64,000 nucleotides of DNA from Pseudomonas palleroniana (GTDB lineage: Bacteria > Pseudomonadota > Gammaproteobacteria > Pseudomonadales > Pseudomonadaceae). Under the pieces are notes generated by a model, which was given only the letters and a program-made list of their open reading frames with translations, had not been told where the DNA came from and did not search any database. This document shows positions 42,795-51,527 of the stretch, in pieces. Where the stretch lies: assembly GCF_003031675.1 (NCBI RefSeq), contig NZ_PYWX01000048.1, positions 62,001 to 126,000 of the forward strand, written 5' to 3'. Position 1 is the first letter of the stretch. Each line of letters starts with the position of its first letter. Made by a program: the position numbers and the translations under genes.

Positions 42795-42884
42795 GGCGAT
42801 GTCTCCGGCAGCAGATACTTTCAACCTACTGCCGGCCAAGACTGCAAACAATCACTGTAGAACCGCTGAATACAGCGCCATCAC

Positions 42885-44219
42885 TCAACCGGCAGCGCGC
42901 TCCATACGCACCGCGCCACGCCGGGTCTGCCCGGCCGCGACCACGCAATTACGCCCGGCCCCCTTGGCGGAGTACAGGGCTTCGTCGGCGGATTTGAGCA
43001 CCTCTTCCGGCGTGCGCTGCTCGGCCTGGCGCTCGGCCACGCCGATGCTGACGGTCACCGACACACTGGACGCCCCGCTGCCTGTGCGACGCTGACGGCC
43101 CTGATGATCGTCATGGGGACGGTCCGGGTTGCGCAACTTGATGTCGTAGTTGGCAATGATCTCGCGGATCTCTTCCAGGTGCGGCATGCACTCATCCAGG
43201 GTCTTGCCGGCAAACACCACGGCAAATTCTTCACCGCCATAACGGTAGGCACGCCCGCCGCCATTGACCTTGGACAGCTTGCTGGCGACCAGCCGCAGGA
43301 CCTGGTCGCCCACGTCGTGGCCATGGGTGTCGTTGAAGCGCTTGAAGTGGTCGACGTCGCTCATCGCCAACACATAGTTGCGCCCCAGTCGCTGCATGCG
43401 TTCGTTGAGCGCGCGCCGCCCGGGCAAGCCGGTCAGCTCATCGCGAAACGCCATTTGATAGGCCTCATGGGCCACACCGGCGGCAATCATCAACATCACC
43501 TGGCTGCACATGATGTTCAGCGTGAACGGCAGGATGAAGGTTTGCGGCAACATCCAGAACATTCCCAACAACCCGACCAACTGCGCGGCGTGCAACGGAC
43601 GCGGCTGGTACCAGTACTGGGCGGCCAGGGTCAGGAAGCCGACCAGGAACATCGGGTAAGAGAGTTGGATCAGGCTCATCCAGCTGCCATGCAGCGCCGG
43701 CCAACGAATTTCTGCCAGCCAGTTCAGCAAGGCCTGCGGGAAACTCTGCTCTAGGGCCAGCGCAACGCTGCCCACGGCGATCAGCACCGCACACCGGGCA
43801 ATGAAGTCGCGAAACAGGTGGGTCTTCTCCTGCCACAGCGCGTAGATGCTGAACAACAGCGGCAACAGCAGGCAACACAGATGAAACACCACGGCGGCGT
43901 CTTCACGCACGCGGCCATTGTCGCGGTAAAAGTCCGTCTGGGTGTCCAGCAAGAAGTAGGTGATATACACCGTGATCATCAGGAACAGTTCACGCTGGCG
44001 CCGATACACCGCGCAATACGAACCACCGAGCAACAGCACCAAGGTCGGCAGCACGTTGAACAGCGAAGTGAAGAAGACATTGAGGTCTTTGACATACGCA
44101 GCCGAGAGCCCGGCCAGCAATAGCAGCAACGAGGGGAGAAAATGGCTGAAACGTACAGCGGACACGCGTGACAAGGGTAAAGCTCCGACCCGCCGATAAA
44201 GATGGCACAGTGCCTTCAC
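42885..44219 (-). CDS. Membrane-bound diguanylate cyclase (GGDEF)
   Basis: 444 residues. The first ~245 hold about six hydrophobic helices (for example FLPSLLLLLAGLSAAYV, VLPTLVLLLGGSYCAV, LCCLLLPLLFSIYALW) with no known sensor fold. A GGDEF domain follows: DELTGLPGRRALNERM (about 257-272), MSDVDHFKRFNDTHGHDVGD, then the active-site loop YGGEEF. GGEEF is a catalytically competent form, so c-di-GMP synthesis is expected. The typical RxxD inhibitory site is not obvious upstream. It lies among acyl-CoA dehydrogenase genes without visible functional link. Confidence 0.92.
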   Translation of the reverse strand: MKALCHLYRRVGALPLSRVSAVRFSHFLPSLLLLLAGLSAAYVKDLNVFFTSLFNVLPTLVLLLGGSYCAVYRRQRELFLMITVYITYFLLDTQTDFYRDNGRVREDAAVVFHLCCLLLPLLFSIYALWQEKTHLFRDFIARCAVLIAVGSVALALEQSFPQALLNWLAEIRWPALHGSWMSLIQLSYPMFLVGFLTLAAQYWYQPRPLHAAQLVGLLGMFWMLPQTFILPFTLNIMCSQVMLMIAAGVAHEAYQMAFRDELTGLPGRRALNERMQRLGRNYVLAMSDVDHFKRFNDTHGHDVGDQVLRLVASKLSKVNGGGRAYRYGGEEFAVVFAGKTLDECMPHLEEIREIIANYDIKLRNPDRPHDDHQGRQRRTGSGASSVSVTVSIGVAERQAEQRTPEEVLKSADEALYSAKGAGRNCVVAAGQTRRGAVRMERAAG

Positions 44220-44327
44220 TGCGCACAGTTAAGCACATTCAATATGACCTGTATCACATTGCCATCACTGTAACGGCAGCCAACCCCAATCCCTGAGTGT
44301 TGCGCTGTGTTTTTTATCGCACCCAAT

Positions 44328-44361
44328 AAAAAACCGCCACTCCCGAGGGAGCGGCGGTTTT
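44328..44361 (-). terminator. Terminator of acyl-CoA dehydrogenase paralogue 3
   Basis: On the minus strand AAAACCGCCGCTCCC pairs with GGGAGTGGCGGTTTT, followed by TT. It starts 20 nt after the stop. The rest of 44220-44380 is the upstream region of the GGDEF gene. Confidence 0.85.
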
Positions 44362-44380
44362 CAGCAGAACCCGGTAAGGC

Positions 44381-46186
44381 TTAGTAAGCCAGGCCGAAGT
44401 TCTCTTCTTTCATGTCCATCAGGTTGTTGGCGCCCGACAGCATGGTTGCAACGTGAGTGCGGGTACGCGGCAGGATGCGCTGGAAGTAGAAGCGCGCAGT
44501 CTGCAGCTTGGCGGTGTAGAACGCCTCTTCGGTGGTGCCGGCAGCCAGTTTTTCGGCGGCCAGGCGCGCCATGTCGGCCCAGAAGTAAGCCAGGCACGCG
44601 TAACCGGAGTACATCAGGTAGTCCACCGAGGCGGCACCGACTTCTTCACGGTCTTTCATCGCGGCCATGCCGACCTTCATGGTCAACTCGCCCCACTCTT
44701 TGTTCAGTGCAGCCAGCGGCGCGACGAACTCTTTGACGGCTTCGTTGCCTTCGTTGGCCTGGCAGAACTTGTGCACGATCTTGGTGAAACCCTTGAGCGC
44801 TTCGCCTTGGGTCATCAGCACTTTACGGCCGAGCAGGTCCAGCGCCTGGATGCCGGTGGTGCCTTCGTACAGCATCGAGATGCGGCTGTCGCGAACGTTC
44901 TGCTCCATGCCCCACTCGGCGATGAAGCCGTGGCCACCGTAGATCTGCACGCCGTGGTTGGCCGCTTCAAAACCGACTTCGGTCATGAACGCCTTGGCGA
45001 TTGGGGTCATGAAGGCCAGCAGGCCATCGGCCTGTTTCTTGGCTTCGTCGTCGGTGCCGTACTTGACGATGTCCACTTGCTTGGCGGTGAAGTACACCAT
45101 CGCACGGTTGCCCTCGGCGAAGGCTTTCATGGTCAGCAGCATGCGGCGCACGTCAGGGTGCACGATGATCGGGTCGGCCGCTTTGTCCGGCGCTTTCGGG
45201 CCGGTCAGGGAGCGCATTTGCAGGCGATCACGCGCATATTTCAGGCCGCCCTGGAAGCCGATTTCAGCATGGGCCAGGCCCTGCAGTGCGGTACCCAGGC
45301 GAGCGGTGTTCATGAAGGTGAACATGCAGTTCAGGCCTTTGTTCGCCGGGCCGATCAGGAAACCGGTGGCCGCGTCGAAGTTCATCACGCAGGTAGCGTT
45401 GCCATGGATGCCCATCTTGTGTTCCAGGGAACCACAGGTCACGGCGTTGCGCTCACCGATCGAACCGTCTGCATTCGGCAGGAACTTGGGCACGATAAAC
45501 AGCGAGATACCTTTGGTACCGGCCGGTGCATCCGGCAGGCGCGCCAGGACGATGTGGACGATGTTATCGGCCATATCGTGCTCACCGGCCGAGATGAAGA
45601 TCTTGGTGCCGGAAACTTTGTAGGAACCATCAGCCTGAGGTTCGGCCTTGGTGCGCAGCATGCCCAGGTCGGTGCCGCAGTGCGGTTCGGTCAGGCACAT
45701 GGTGCCGGTCCACTCGCCCGAAACCAGCTTGGTCAGGTAAGCCTCTTGCTGCTCAGGCGTGCCGTGTTCGGAGATGGTGTTCATTGCACCGTGGGACAGG
45801 CCAGGGTACATGCCCCACGACCAGTTGGCCTCACCGACCATTTCGCTCACGGCCAGGCCCAGGGACTCCGGCAGGCCTTGGCCACCGTGCTCCACATCAT
45901 GGGCCAGGCTTGGCCAGCCGCCCTCGACGAACTGCTTGTAGGCTTCCTTGAAACCAGTAGGGGTCTTAACGCCTGACTCGCTCCAGGTACACCCTTCGAT
46001 GTCACCCACGCGGTTCAACGGTGCCAGCACTTGCTCACAGAACTTGGCGCCTTCTTCAAGAATGGCGTCAACCATGTCCGGGGTAGCGTCCTGGCAAGCC
46101 GGCAGGCTCTGATAGTGCGCTTCATAACCGAGCAGTTCGTCACGAACGAAGCGAATATCACGCAAGGGGGCCTTGTAGTCAGGCAT
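44381..46186 (-). CDS. Acyl-CoA dehydrogenase, long FadE/DmdC-type (paralogue 3)
   Basis: 601 residues from ATG 46186 (AGAGG upstream). N-terminus PDYKAPLRDIRFVRDELLGY; MCLTEPHCGTDLGMLRTKAE core; HGVQIYGGHGFIAEWGMEQNVRD near the C-terminal domain. It has its own terminator and a separate upstream region with a REPIN, so it is expressed independently of paralogues 1 and 2. Function as for the others: flavin-dependent oxidation of acyl-CoA passing electrons to ETF. Confidence 0.93.
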   Translation of the reverse strand: MPDYKAPLRDIRFVRDELLGYEAHYQSLPACQDATPDMVDAILEEGAKFCEQVLAPLNRVGDIEGCTWSESGVKTPTGFKEAYKQFVEGGWPSLAHDVEHGGQGLPESLGLAVSEMVGEANWSWGMYPGLSHGAMNTISEHGTPEQQEAYLTKLVSGEWTGTMCLTEPHCGTDLGMLRTKAEPQADGSYKVSGTKIFISAGEHDMADNIVHIVLARLPDAPAGTKGISLFIVPKFLPNADGSIGERNAVTCGSLEHKMGIHGNATCVMNFDAATGFLIGPANKGLNCMFTFMNTARLGTALQGLAHAEIGFQGGLKYARDRLQMRSLTGPKAPDKAADPIIVHPDVRRMLLTMKAFAEGNRAMVYFTAKQVDIVKYGTDDEAKKQADGLLAFMTPIAKAFMTEVGFEAANHGVQIYGGHGFIAEWGMEQNVRDSRISMLYEGTTGIQALDLLGRKVLMTQGEALKGFTKIVHKFCQANEGNEAVKEFVAPLAALNKEWGELTMKVGMAAMKDREEVGAASVDYLMYSGYACLAYFWADMARLAAEKLAAGTTEEAFYTAKLQTARFYFQRILPRTRTHVATMLSGANNLMDMKEENFGLAY

Positions 46187-46405
46187 AGCGATAAACCTCT
46201 GCTGATGTATCTGGGATGAACAACCGCGTGGATTTGTTGTGGCGGTCAAACAGGTGTTTGAAACATACGTTTACGACCTGGGGTTGTCAAGCATCGTCCA
46301 GGCGCCATTTGTCATGACACGCATCAACGACACGCACGGCAGGGCCTGCGGCGTGTTGCCACTGTCAAAGGAGTTTAGAAGTTCGTCAGGATGACGTAGA
46401 ACAAA

Positions 46406-46494
46406 TGTGGGAGCGGGCTTGCTCGCGAAAGCGGTGTGTCAGTCAATCCATCAAAGACTGATCCACCGCTTTCGCGAGCAGGCCCGCTCCCACA
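46406..46494. repeat. REPIN-like paired REP element
   Basis: Left arm TGTGGGAGCGGGCTTGCTCG and right arm CGAGCAGGCCCGCTCCCACA are inverted and enclose a further inverted stretch (AAAGCGGTG / CACCGCTTT). It occupies much of the gene-free stretch 46187-46516; I see no other feature there. Confidence 0.85.
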
Positions 46495-46516
46495 GAAGAG
46501 CAGATAGGCGCAAGGA

Positions 46517-46798
46517 TTAAGCGTAGGTATCGATCAAGGTGCCGAGCATTTCGTCCGAAGCCTTGGCGACTTTCACGCCCAGCTCCACTTGAAACTTGCC
46601 TTGGGCCATCTCGACCATATCGCTCGCCGAGTTGGTGGGCTGGGCACGGCCATTGGCTTGCAAACGGTCGCGTTGGGCGTCCGAGGGCTGGGTCGTCGCG
46701 GCGCTGGCAATGTTGCCGGCGGCCTGGTCGACACGGTTCTGCCCGGTCTGGATGGTGCTCAGTCCCGAATAAAACGCGCTGCTTCCGGAGATTTCCAT
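46517..46798 (-). CDS. Small flagellar-rod-like protein, 93 aa
   Basis: The ends look like flagellar rod/hook proteins: N-terminal GSSAFYSGLSTIQTGQNRVDQAAGNIAS (compare SALYTAQSGLSAAQ…LDVIANNIAN) and C-terminal VEMAQGKFQVELGVKVAKASDEMLGTLIDTYA (compare FlgE/F/G/C C-termini). The central domain is replaced by a Gln/Asp-rich linker. No flagellar gene is near. It may be a secreted or structural rod-like peptide or a relic; function unknown. Confidence 0.8.
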   Translation of the reverse strand: MEISGSSAFYSGLSTIQTGQNRVDQAAGNIASAATTQPSDAQRDRLQANGRAQPTNSASDMVEMAQGKFQVELGVKVAKASDEMLGTLIDTYA

Positions 46799-46903
46799 GG
46801 CGTAAGCCTGCCTTTAGAGAATCGTGAAGGTAAATTGAAGCAGAGATTCCGGCAAAAGGCCCGTCAAAAACACTAATGGCCTATTGCCCTGTTATAGCCA
46901 AAA

Positions 46904-47584
46904 TCAGTCAAGCAGATCCAGTTCCAGGTGCGCGGCAACCGCTTCGGCCCCGGCCTGCTTGAGTCTCGGCACCCGCCCCAGGCAGGGCGCCGGCAAGCGT
47001 TCAGCCAGGGTGGCAAGGTTCTCTTCCAGACGAGAGGTCTTCGGATCGATGATATTCGCCACCCACCCCGCCAGCGGCAACCCATCGCGGGCAATCGCCT
47101 CGGCGGTGAGCAAGGCGTGGCTGATGCAGCCCAGACGCACCCCCACCACCAGGATCACCGGCAACTTCAGGGCCATGGCCAAGTCCGACAGGTTGGCCTG
47201 ATCGGCCAAGGGCACCCGCCAGCCACCCGCGCCCTCGATCAAGGTGAAATCCGCCTGCTGCGCCAGTATGTGCTGCATCGGTTGCAACAGCGACTGCACC
47301 GTCAGCGCAACACCGGCCTCCCGCGCCGCCAGATGGGGGGCGATGGCCGGTTCGAATGCCACCGGGTTGACCTCGGCATAGGTCAGCGGCAACGAGCATT
47401 CAGCCAACAGCGCCAGGGCGTCGCTATTGCGCAGCCCTTTGGGCGTGATCTGGCAACCCGAGGCGACCGGCTTTGCCGCAGCGGTGCTTTTGCCCGCAAG
47501 GCGGGCGGCATGCAAAAGGCCCGCGGCAATGGTGGTCTTGCCCACATCCGTGTCGGTACCGGCGATGAAGTAAGCGGCGCTCAT
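46904..47584 (-). CDS. bioD: Dethiobiotin synthase
   Basis: 226 residues, normal length. P-loop GTDTDVGKTT at 9-18; AKPVASGCQ (substrate region) near 38-46; LIEGAGGWRVPL with the GAGG motif near 114-125. It uses ATP and CO2 to close the ureido ring of 7,8-diaminopelargonate. Last gene of the biotin run; its ATG overlaps the bioC stop by 4 nt. Confidence 0.95.
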   Translation of the reverse strand: MSAAYFIAGTDTDVGKTTIAAGLLHAARLAGKSTAAAKPVASGCQITPKGLRNSDALALLAECSLPLTYAEVNPVAFEPAIAPHLAAREAGVALTVQSLLQPMQHILAQQADFTLIEGAGGWRVPLADQANLSDLAMALKLPVILVVGVRLGCISHALLTAEAIARDGLPLAGWVANIIDPKTSRLEENLATLAERLPAPCLGRVPRLKQAGAEAVAAHLELDLLD

Positions 47585-48393
47585 AGAGGTTTCTCCAGTA
47601 CGGCGTACACCACTTGATACGTGGCAGGCAGGCCCTGGGCCTGACGGAACTGCTCGTAAGCGTTCACCAGTGCAGCAATCCGCGCGCGGCCCGTCAACCC
47701 TCCCGGGCGGCCCGGGTTGAGGTTGTGCGCGCCCAACGCCTTGAGTTCGTGGGTCAGGCTGCGTACGTCCGGGTAGTGCAGCACATGGGGTTGGCGCTCC
47801 AGGCTGACGACGCGCAGGCCGCTGGCGGCGCAGAGCTGTTGATACGTCTCGAAGGCACGGAAACGGTTGACGTGCACCAGGCCATCCGCCGCTCGCCAGC
47901 TTTCGCGCAACTCATGCAATGTGCCCACACACAAGCTCGCGAATGCCAGCACGCCGCCGGGTTGCAGCACGCGACGGGCCTCGCTGAGCACCGCGTCGAA
48001 ATTTGCACACCACTGCACCGCCAGGCTGGAATAGATCAGCCCCAGGCTCTGAGCTTTAAGCGGCAAGCGCTCGGCATCCCCGGCAATGAAATACCCCGCG
48101 CCGCCCAAGGGCCTGGCGTGATTGAGCATACCTTCGGCGATATCCAGCGCCACGCCCTGGCTGTCGGGCAACCGCTCAGCCAACACACGGCTGAAAAAAC
48201 CGGTGCCACAACCCATGTCCAGCCAGCGCTGTGGCGTTAGGGCCAGCGGAAGGCGAGCCAACAACGCGGTGCCCACCGCACGCTGCAACTCGGCCACGCT
48301 GTCGTAACTGGCGGCTGCGCGGGAAAACGACGCGGCCACTTGGCGCTTGTCCGGCAAGCCACCCGGCAGAGGGGGCAGGGATAAATCAGTCAT
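47581..48393 (-). CDS. bioC: Malonyl-ACP O-methyltransferase
   Basis: 270 residues from ATG 48393, which lies inside the end of bioH; ATG 48405 is possible. SAM motif I WLDMGCGTGFFSRVLAE (about 56-72), post-I ALDIAEGML, motif II IYSSLAVQWC. N-terminal DKRQVAASFSRAAASYDS is the BioC signature. It methylates malonyl-ACP so that it enters fatty acid elongation towards pimeloyl-ACP methyl ester, which BioH then hydrolyses. Coupled to bioH and bioD by overlaps. Confidence 0.94.
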   Translation of the reverse strand: MTDLSLPPLPGGLPDKRQVAASFSRAAASYDSVAELQRAVGTALLARLPLALTPQRWLDMGCGTGFFSRVLAERLPDSQGVALDIAEGMLNHARPLGGAGYFIAGDAERLPLKAQSLGLIYSSLAVQWCANFDAVLSEARRVLQPGGVLAFASLCVGTLHELRESWRAADGLVHVNRFRAFETYQQLCAASGLRVVSLERQPHVLHYPDVRSLTHELKALGAHNLNPGRPGGLTGRARIAALVNAYEQFRQAQGLPATYQVVYAVLEKPL

Positions 48394-49117
48394 CAACGCA
48401 CTCATGCAAAAAAGCCTGGATGGCCCCCGCAACACCGTGAGGGTCTTCCAGAAGAAAAGCGTGGCCGGCCTGTTCAATCAGGCCGATTTCAACATCGGGC
48501 AGCAAGGCCAATAGATCACCGGCCGCTTCGGCCGGTACCAGCCCGTCCAGGCCGGCAAACAGGTGTAACTGCGGACCGCGAAAGGCCTGCAAAGCGGCGC
48601 GGGTATCAAGCCGGGCGAGCAGTTCAAGACCGGGCATCAACACGCTGGAAGGTGTATGCGGCGCGCCGCTGACCAACAAACGCGACAACCCGCGCGGGTC
48701 TTCGGCGCCCTTGGCGCACAACAGGCCGAAGCGTTTGAGGGTGACTTGGGAGTCGGCATGGCAACCGGCGAGGAACGCATCGAAGGTTTCGCCGGGCATC
48801 GCGCTCGGCCAGCCGGCATGGGCGACAAAACACGGGTTGCTCGCCAACGTCAGCAAACCACAGCAGCGCTCACCGCGCCGCGCCGCCAATTCGGAAGCCA
48901 GCATGCCGCCCAGGGACCAACCGCCCAGCCAGGCGTTGTCCGCCAGCGTGGCGTCGAGTTCGTCGAGCCAGTCATCCAGCTCGCTGGAGTCCAGTACCGG
49001 CAACGGTTCGATCTGCACCTGCAGGTGCTCGTCGAGGCCCTGCAAAGCGGCGGCCAGAGGCTCCAGCGGTGACACGCCGAGGCCCCAACCGGGCAGCAAT
49101 ATCAGTCGATCACGCAT
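48386..49117 (-). CDS. bioH: Pimeloyl-ACP methyl ester carboxylesterase
   Basis: 243 residues, alpha/beta hydrolase. Nucleophile elbow GWSLGG with Ser68; later Asp in FAGLDGLVP; His in EQAGHAFLLEDP. These give the Ser-Asp-His triad. It removes the methyl group from pimeloyl-ACP methyl ester, ending the BioC-started route. Its position between bioF and bioC supports BioH identity. It starts 8 nt before the bioF stop. Confidence 0.92.
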   Translation of the reverse strand: MRDRLILLPGWGLGVSPLEPLAAALQGLDEHLQVQIEPLPVLDSSELDDWLDELDATLADNAWLGGWSLGGMLASELAARRGERCCGLLTLASNPCFVAHAGWPSAMPGETFDAFLAGCHADSQVTLKRFGLLCAKGAEDPRGLSRLLVSGAPHTPSSVLMPGLELLARLDTRAALQAFRGPQLHLFAGLDGLVPAEAAGDLLALLPDVEIGLIEQAGHAFLLEDPHGVAGAIQAFLHECVDD

Positions 49118-50291
49118 GGTCGGGCTCCGTGGCGCCTAACAAGCGGAAACACTCTTCCAACGCCGTTAACAATAGCTGCACCTGGGCCTCGCTGTGGGCC
49201 GCCGTCAACGTGACGCGTAAACGCGCACTGCCGACCGGCACGGTGGGTGGGCGGATCGCGGTGACCATCAAGCCGCGCTCGCGCAACATCTGCGACAGGC
49301 GCATGGCCTTGGCGCTGTCGCCGATCAGGATCGGTTGGATCGGCGTGAAACTGTCCATCAACGCCAGGCCGATCTGCTCGGCGCCCTGACGGAACTGACG
49401 AATCAAGCCATTGAGGTGCTCACGCCGCCAATGTTCGGTGCGCAGCAGCTCGAGGCTTTTCAAGGTGGCGCAAGCCAGGGCCGGCGGTTGGCTGGTGGTG
49501 TAGATGTACGGGCGGGCGAATTGGATCAGGCTTTCGATCAGGTCGTCACTACCGGCCACAAAAGCCCCGGCGGTGCCGAACGCCTTGCCCAGGGTGCCCA
49601 CCAACACCGGCACGTCTGCCTGGCTCAAGCCAAAATGCTCGACGATCCCACCGCCGTGGGCGCCCAACGGGCCGAAGCCATGGGCGTCATCCACCATCAG
49701 CCAGGCGCCCTTGGCCTGGGTTGCACGGGCCAATGCGGGCAGGTCCGCCAGATCGCCGTCCATGCTGAACACGCCGTCGGTGACCACCAGGGTATTGCCG
49801 GTCGCCTTCTCCAAGCGCTTGGCAAGGCTGTCGGCATCGTTATGCAGGTAACGATTGAAACGCGCACCCGAAAGCAGGCCGGCATCCAGCAGCGAAGCGT
49901 GGTTGAGGCGGTCTTCCAGCACCGTATCGCCTTGCCCCACCAGCGCCGTGACCGCGCCGAGGTTGGCCATGTAGCCGGTGGTAAACAGCAAGGCCCGTGG
50001 GCGACCGGTGAGGTCGGCCAGGGCTTCTTCCAATGCATGGTGAGGTGTGGCGTGGCCAACCACCAAGTGCGAAGCGCCGCCGCCCACGCCCCAACGGGAC
50101 GCTCCGGCGCGCCAGGCTTCGATCACTTGAGGGTGGTTGGCCAGGCCCAGGTAATCGTTATTGCAGAACGCCAGGAGCGGCTGGCCGTCGACCACCACTT
50201 GCGGGCCTTGGGGGCTGTCCAGCAGCGGGCGTTGGCGATAGAGGTGTTCGGCACGGCGGGCAGCGAGGCGCGCGGCGAGATCGAAAGACAT
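49110..50291 (-). CDS. bioF: 8-amino-7-oxononanoate synthase
   Basis: 393 residues from ATG 50291. PLP enzyme: CNNDYLGLANHPQV (about 43-56), GASHLVVGHATPHHALEEALA, LMVDDAHGFGPLGAHG (cofactor Asp), and VGTLGKAFGTAG with the Schiff-base Lys. It joins pimeloyl-ACP/CoA and alanine. The REP palindrome at 50331-50366 separates it from bioB. It overlaps bioH by 8 nt. Confidence 0.96.
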   Translation of the reverse strand: MSFDLAARLAARRAEHLYRQRPLLDSPQGPQVVVDGQPLLAFCNNDYLGLANHPQVIEAWRAGASRWGVGGGASHLVVGHATPHHALEEALADLTGRPRALLFTTGYMANLGAVTALVGQGDTVLEDRLNHASLLDAGLLSGARFNRYLHNDADSLAKRLEKATGNTLVVTDGVFSMDGDLADLPALARATQAKGAWLMVDDAHGFGPLGAHGGGIVEHFGLSQADVPVLVGTLGKAFGTAGAFVAGSDDLIESLIQFARPYIYTTSQPPALACATLKSLELLRTEHWRREHLNGLIRQFRQGAEQIGLALMDSFTPIQPILIGDSAKAMRLSQMLRERGLMVTAIRPPTVPVGSARLRVTLTAAHSEAQVQLLLTALEECFRLLGATEPDHA

Positions 50292-50330
50292 GCAGGCCTC
50301 GGTATTCAAAGACTGGAGACTGAGCGCGAT

Positions 50331-50366
50331 CAAATGTGGGAGGGGGCTTGCTCCCTCCCACATTTG
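50331..50366. repeat. REP palindrome between bioF and bioB
   Basis: CAAATGTGGGAG…CTCCCACATTTG-type palindrome with GGGGCTTGCTCCC centre. Single REP hairpin; may also slow or end transcription between bioB and bioF. Confidence 0.85.
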
Positions 50367-50379
50367 GATCGCATTTCAA

Positions 50380-51435
50380 TCAGACGGCAGCGTTATAGAA
50401 CTGTTCGCTGCTCTTTTGCTCGACCAGCGCCTGCTCGATCGCCGCCTGATGCACTTCATCGGCGTGCTCTTCGCGGGCTTCCGGCAGGATGCCCAGGCGC
50501 GAGAACAGTTGCATGTCCTTGTCGGCCTGCGGGTTGGCGGTGGTCAGCAGTTTGTCGCCGTAGAAGATCGAGTTGGCGCCGGCGAAAAACGCCAGGGCCT
50601 GCATCTGCTCGTTCATCGCCTCACGCCCGGCCGACAGCCGCACATGGGACTGCGGCATGAGGATGCGTGCCACGGCGAGCATGCGGATGAAGTCGAACGG
50701 GTCGACGTCCTCAGCGTTTTCCAACGGCGTACCGGCCACCTTCACCAGCATGTTGATCGGCACCGACTCCGGGTGCTCCGGCAGGTTGGCCAGTTGGATC
50801 AACAGGTTGGCACGATCATCGAGGGACTCGCCCATGCCGAGGATGCCGCCCGAGCAGATCTTCATCCCCGAATCACGTACATAGGCCAGGGTTTGCAGGC
50901 GCTCGCTGTAGGTGCGGGTGGTGATGATCGAGCCGTAGAACTCCGGCGAGGTATCGAGGTTGTGGTTGTAGTAGTCAAGGCCGGCCTGGGCCAGGGCTTG
51001 GGTCTGGTCCTGGTCGAGACGACCGAGGGTCATGCAGGTTTCCAGGCCCATGGCCTTCACGCCTTTGACCATCTGCAGCACGTAGGGCATGTCTTTGGCC
51101 GACGGGTGCTTCCACGCGGCGCCCATGCAGAAGCGCGTGGAACCGATGGCCTTGGCGCGGGCGGCCTCTTCAAGGACCTTCTGCACCTCCATCAGTTTTT
51201 CTTTTTCCAGGCCGGTGTTGTAGTGGCCCGACTGCGGACAATATTTGCAATCTTCCGGGCAGGCGCCGGTCTTGATCGACAGCAGGGTCGACACCTGCAC
51301 GCGGTTGGCATCGAAATGCGCGCGGTGCACGGTCTGCGCCTGGAACAACAGGTCATTGAATGGTTGCACGAACAGTGCTTTGACTTCGGCTAAAGACCAG
51401 TCGTGACGCAGGGTGGCAGAGGTGCTGGCGCTCAT
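50380..51435 (-). CDS. bioB: Biotin synthase
   Basis: 351 residues. Radical-SAM cluster Cys59-x3-Cys63-x2-Cys66 (GACPEDCKYCPQ) and the usual FCMGAAWKHPS, YYNHNLDTSPEFY and RLSAGREAM regions for the second FeS cluster. It inserts sulphur into dethiobiotin. First gene of the leftward biotin run, divergent from comF. A BirA-like operator lies about 100 nt upstream, so biotin-dependent repression is likely. Confidence 0.97.
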   Translation of the reverse strand: MSASTSATLRHDWSLAEVKALFVQPFNDLLFQAQTVHRAHFDANRVQVSTLLSIKTGACPEDCKYCPQSGHYNTGLEKEKLMEVQKVLEEAARAKAIGSTRFCMGAAWKHPSAKDMPYVLQMVKGVKAMGLETCMTLGRLDQDQTQALAQAGLDYYNHNLDTSPEFYGSIITTRTYSERLQTLAYVRDSGMKICSGGILGMGESLDDRANLLIQLANLPEHPESVPINMLVKVAGTPLENAEDVDPFDFIRMLAVARILMPQSHVRLSAGREAMNEQMQALAFFAGANSIFYGDKLLTTANPQADKDMQLFSRLGILPEAREEHADEVHQAAIEQALVEQKSSEQFYNAAV

Positions 51436-51527
51436 GGGCGATTCCTTGATTATGCTTTGGCAAGCGCTGCGGGAAGGGCAATACCCACAGGCGCGACACG
51501 GATGCTCGGCATATTTAAGGAAGAATC

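Noticed and set aside
46406..46494. Palindromic repeats as a CRISPR array
   Set aside because: Single inverted pair of the REPIN type, without regular direct repeats, spacers or cas genes; the same holds for the other REP elements in the window.
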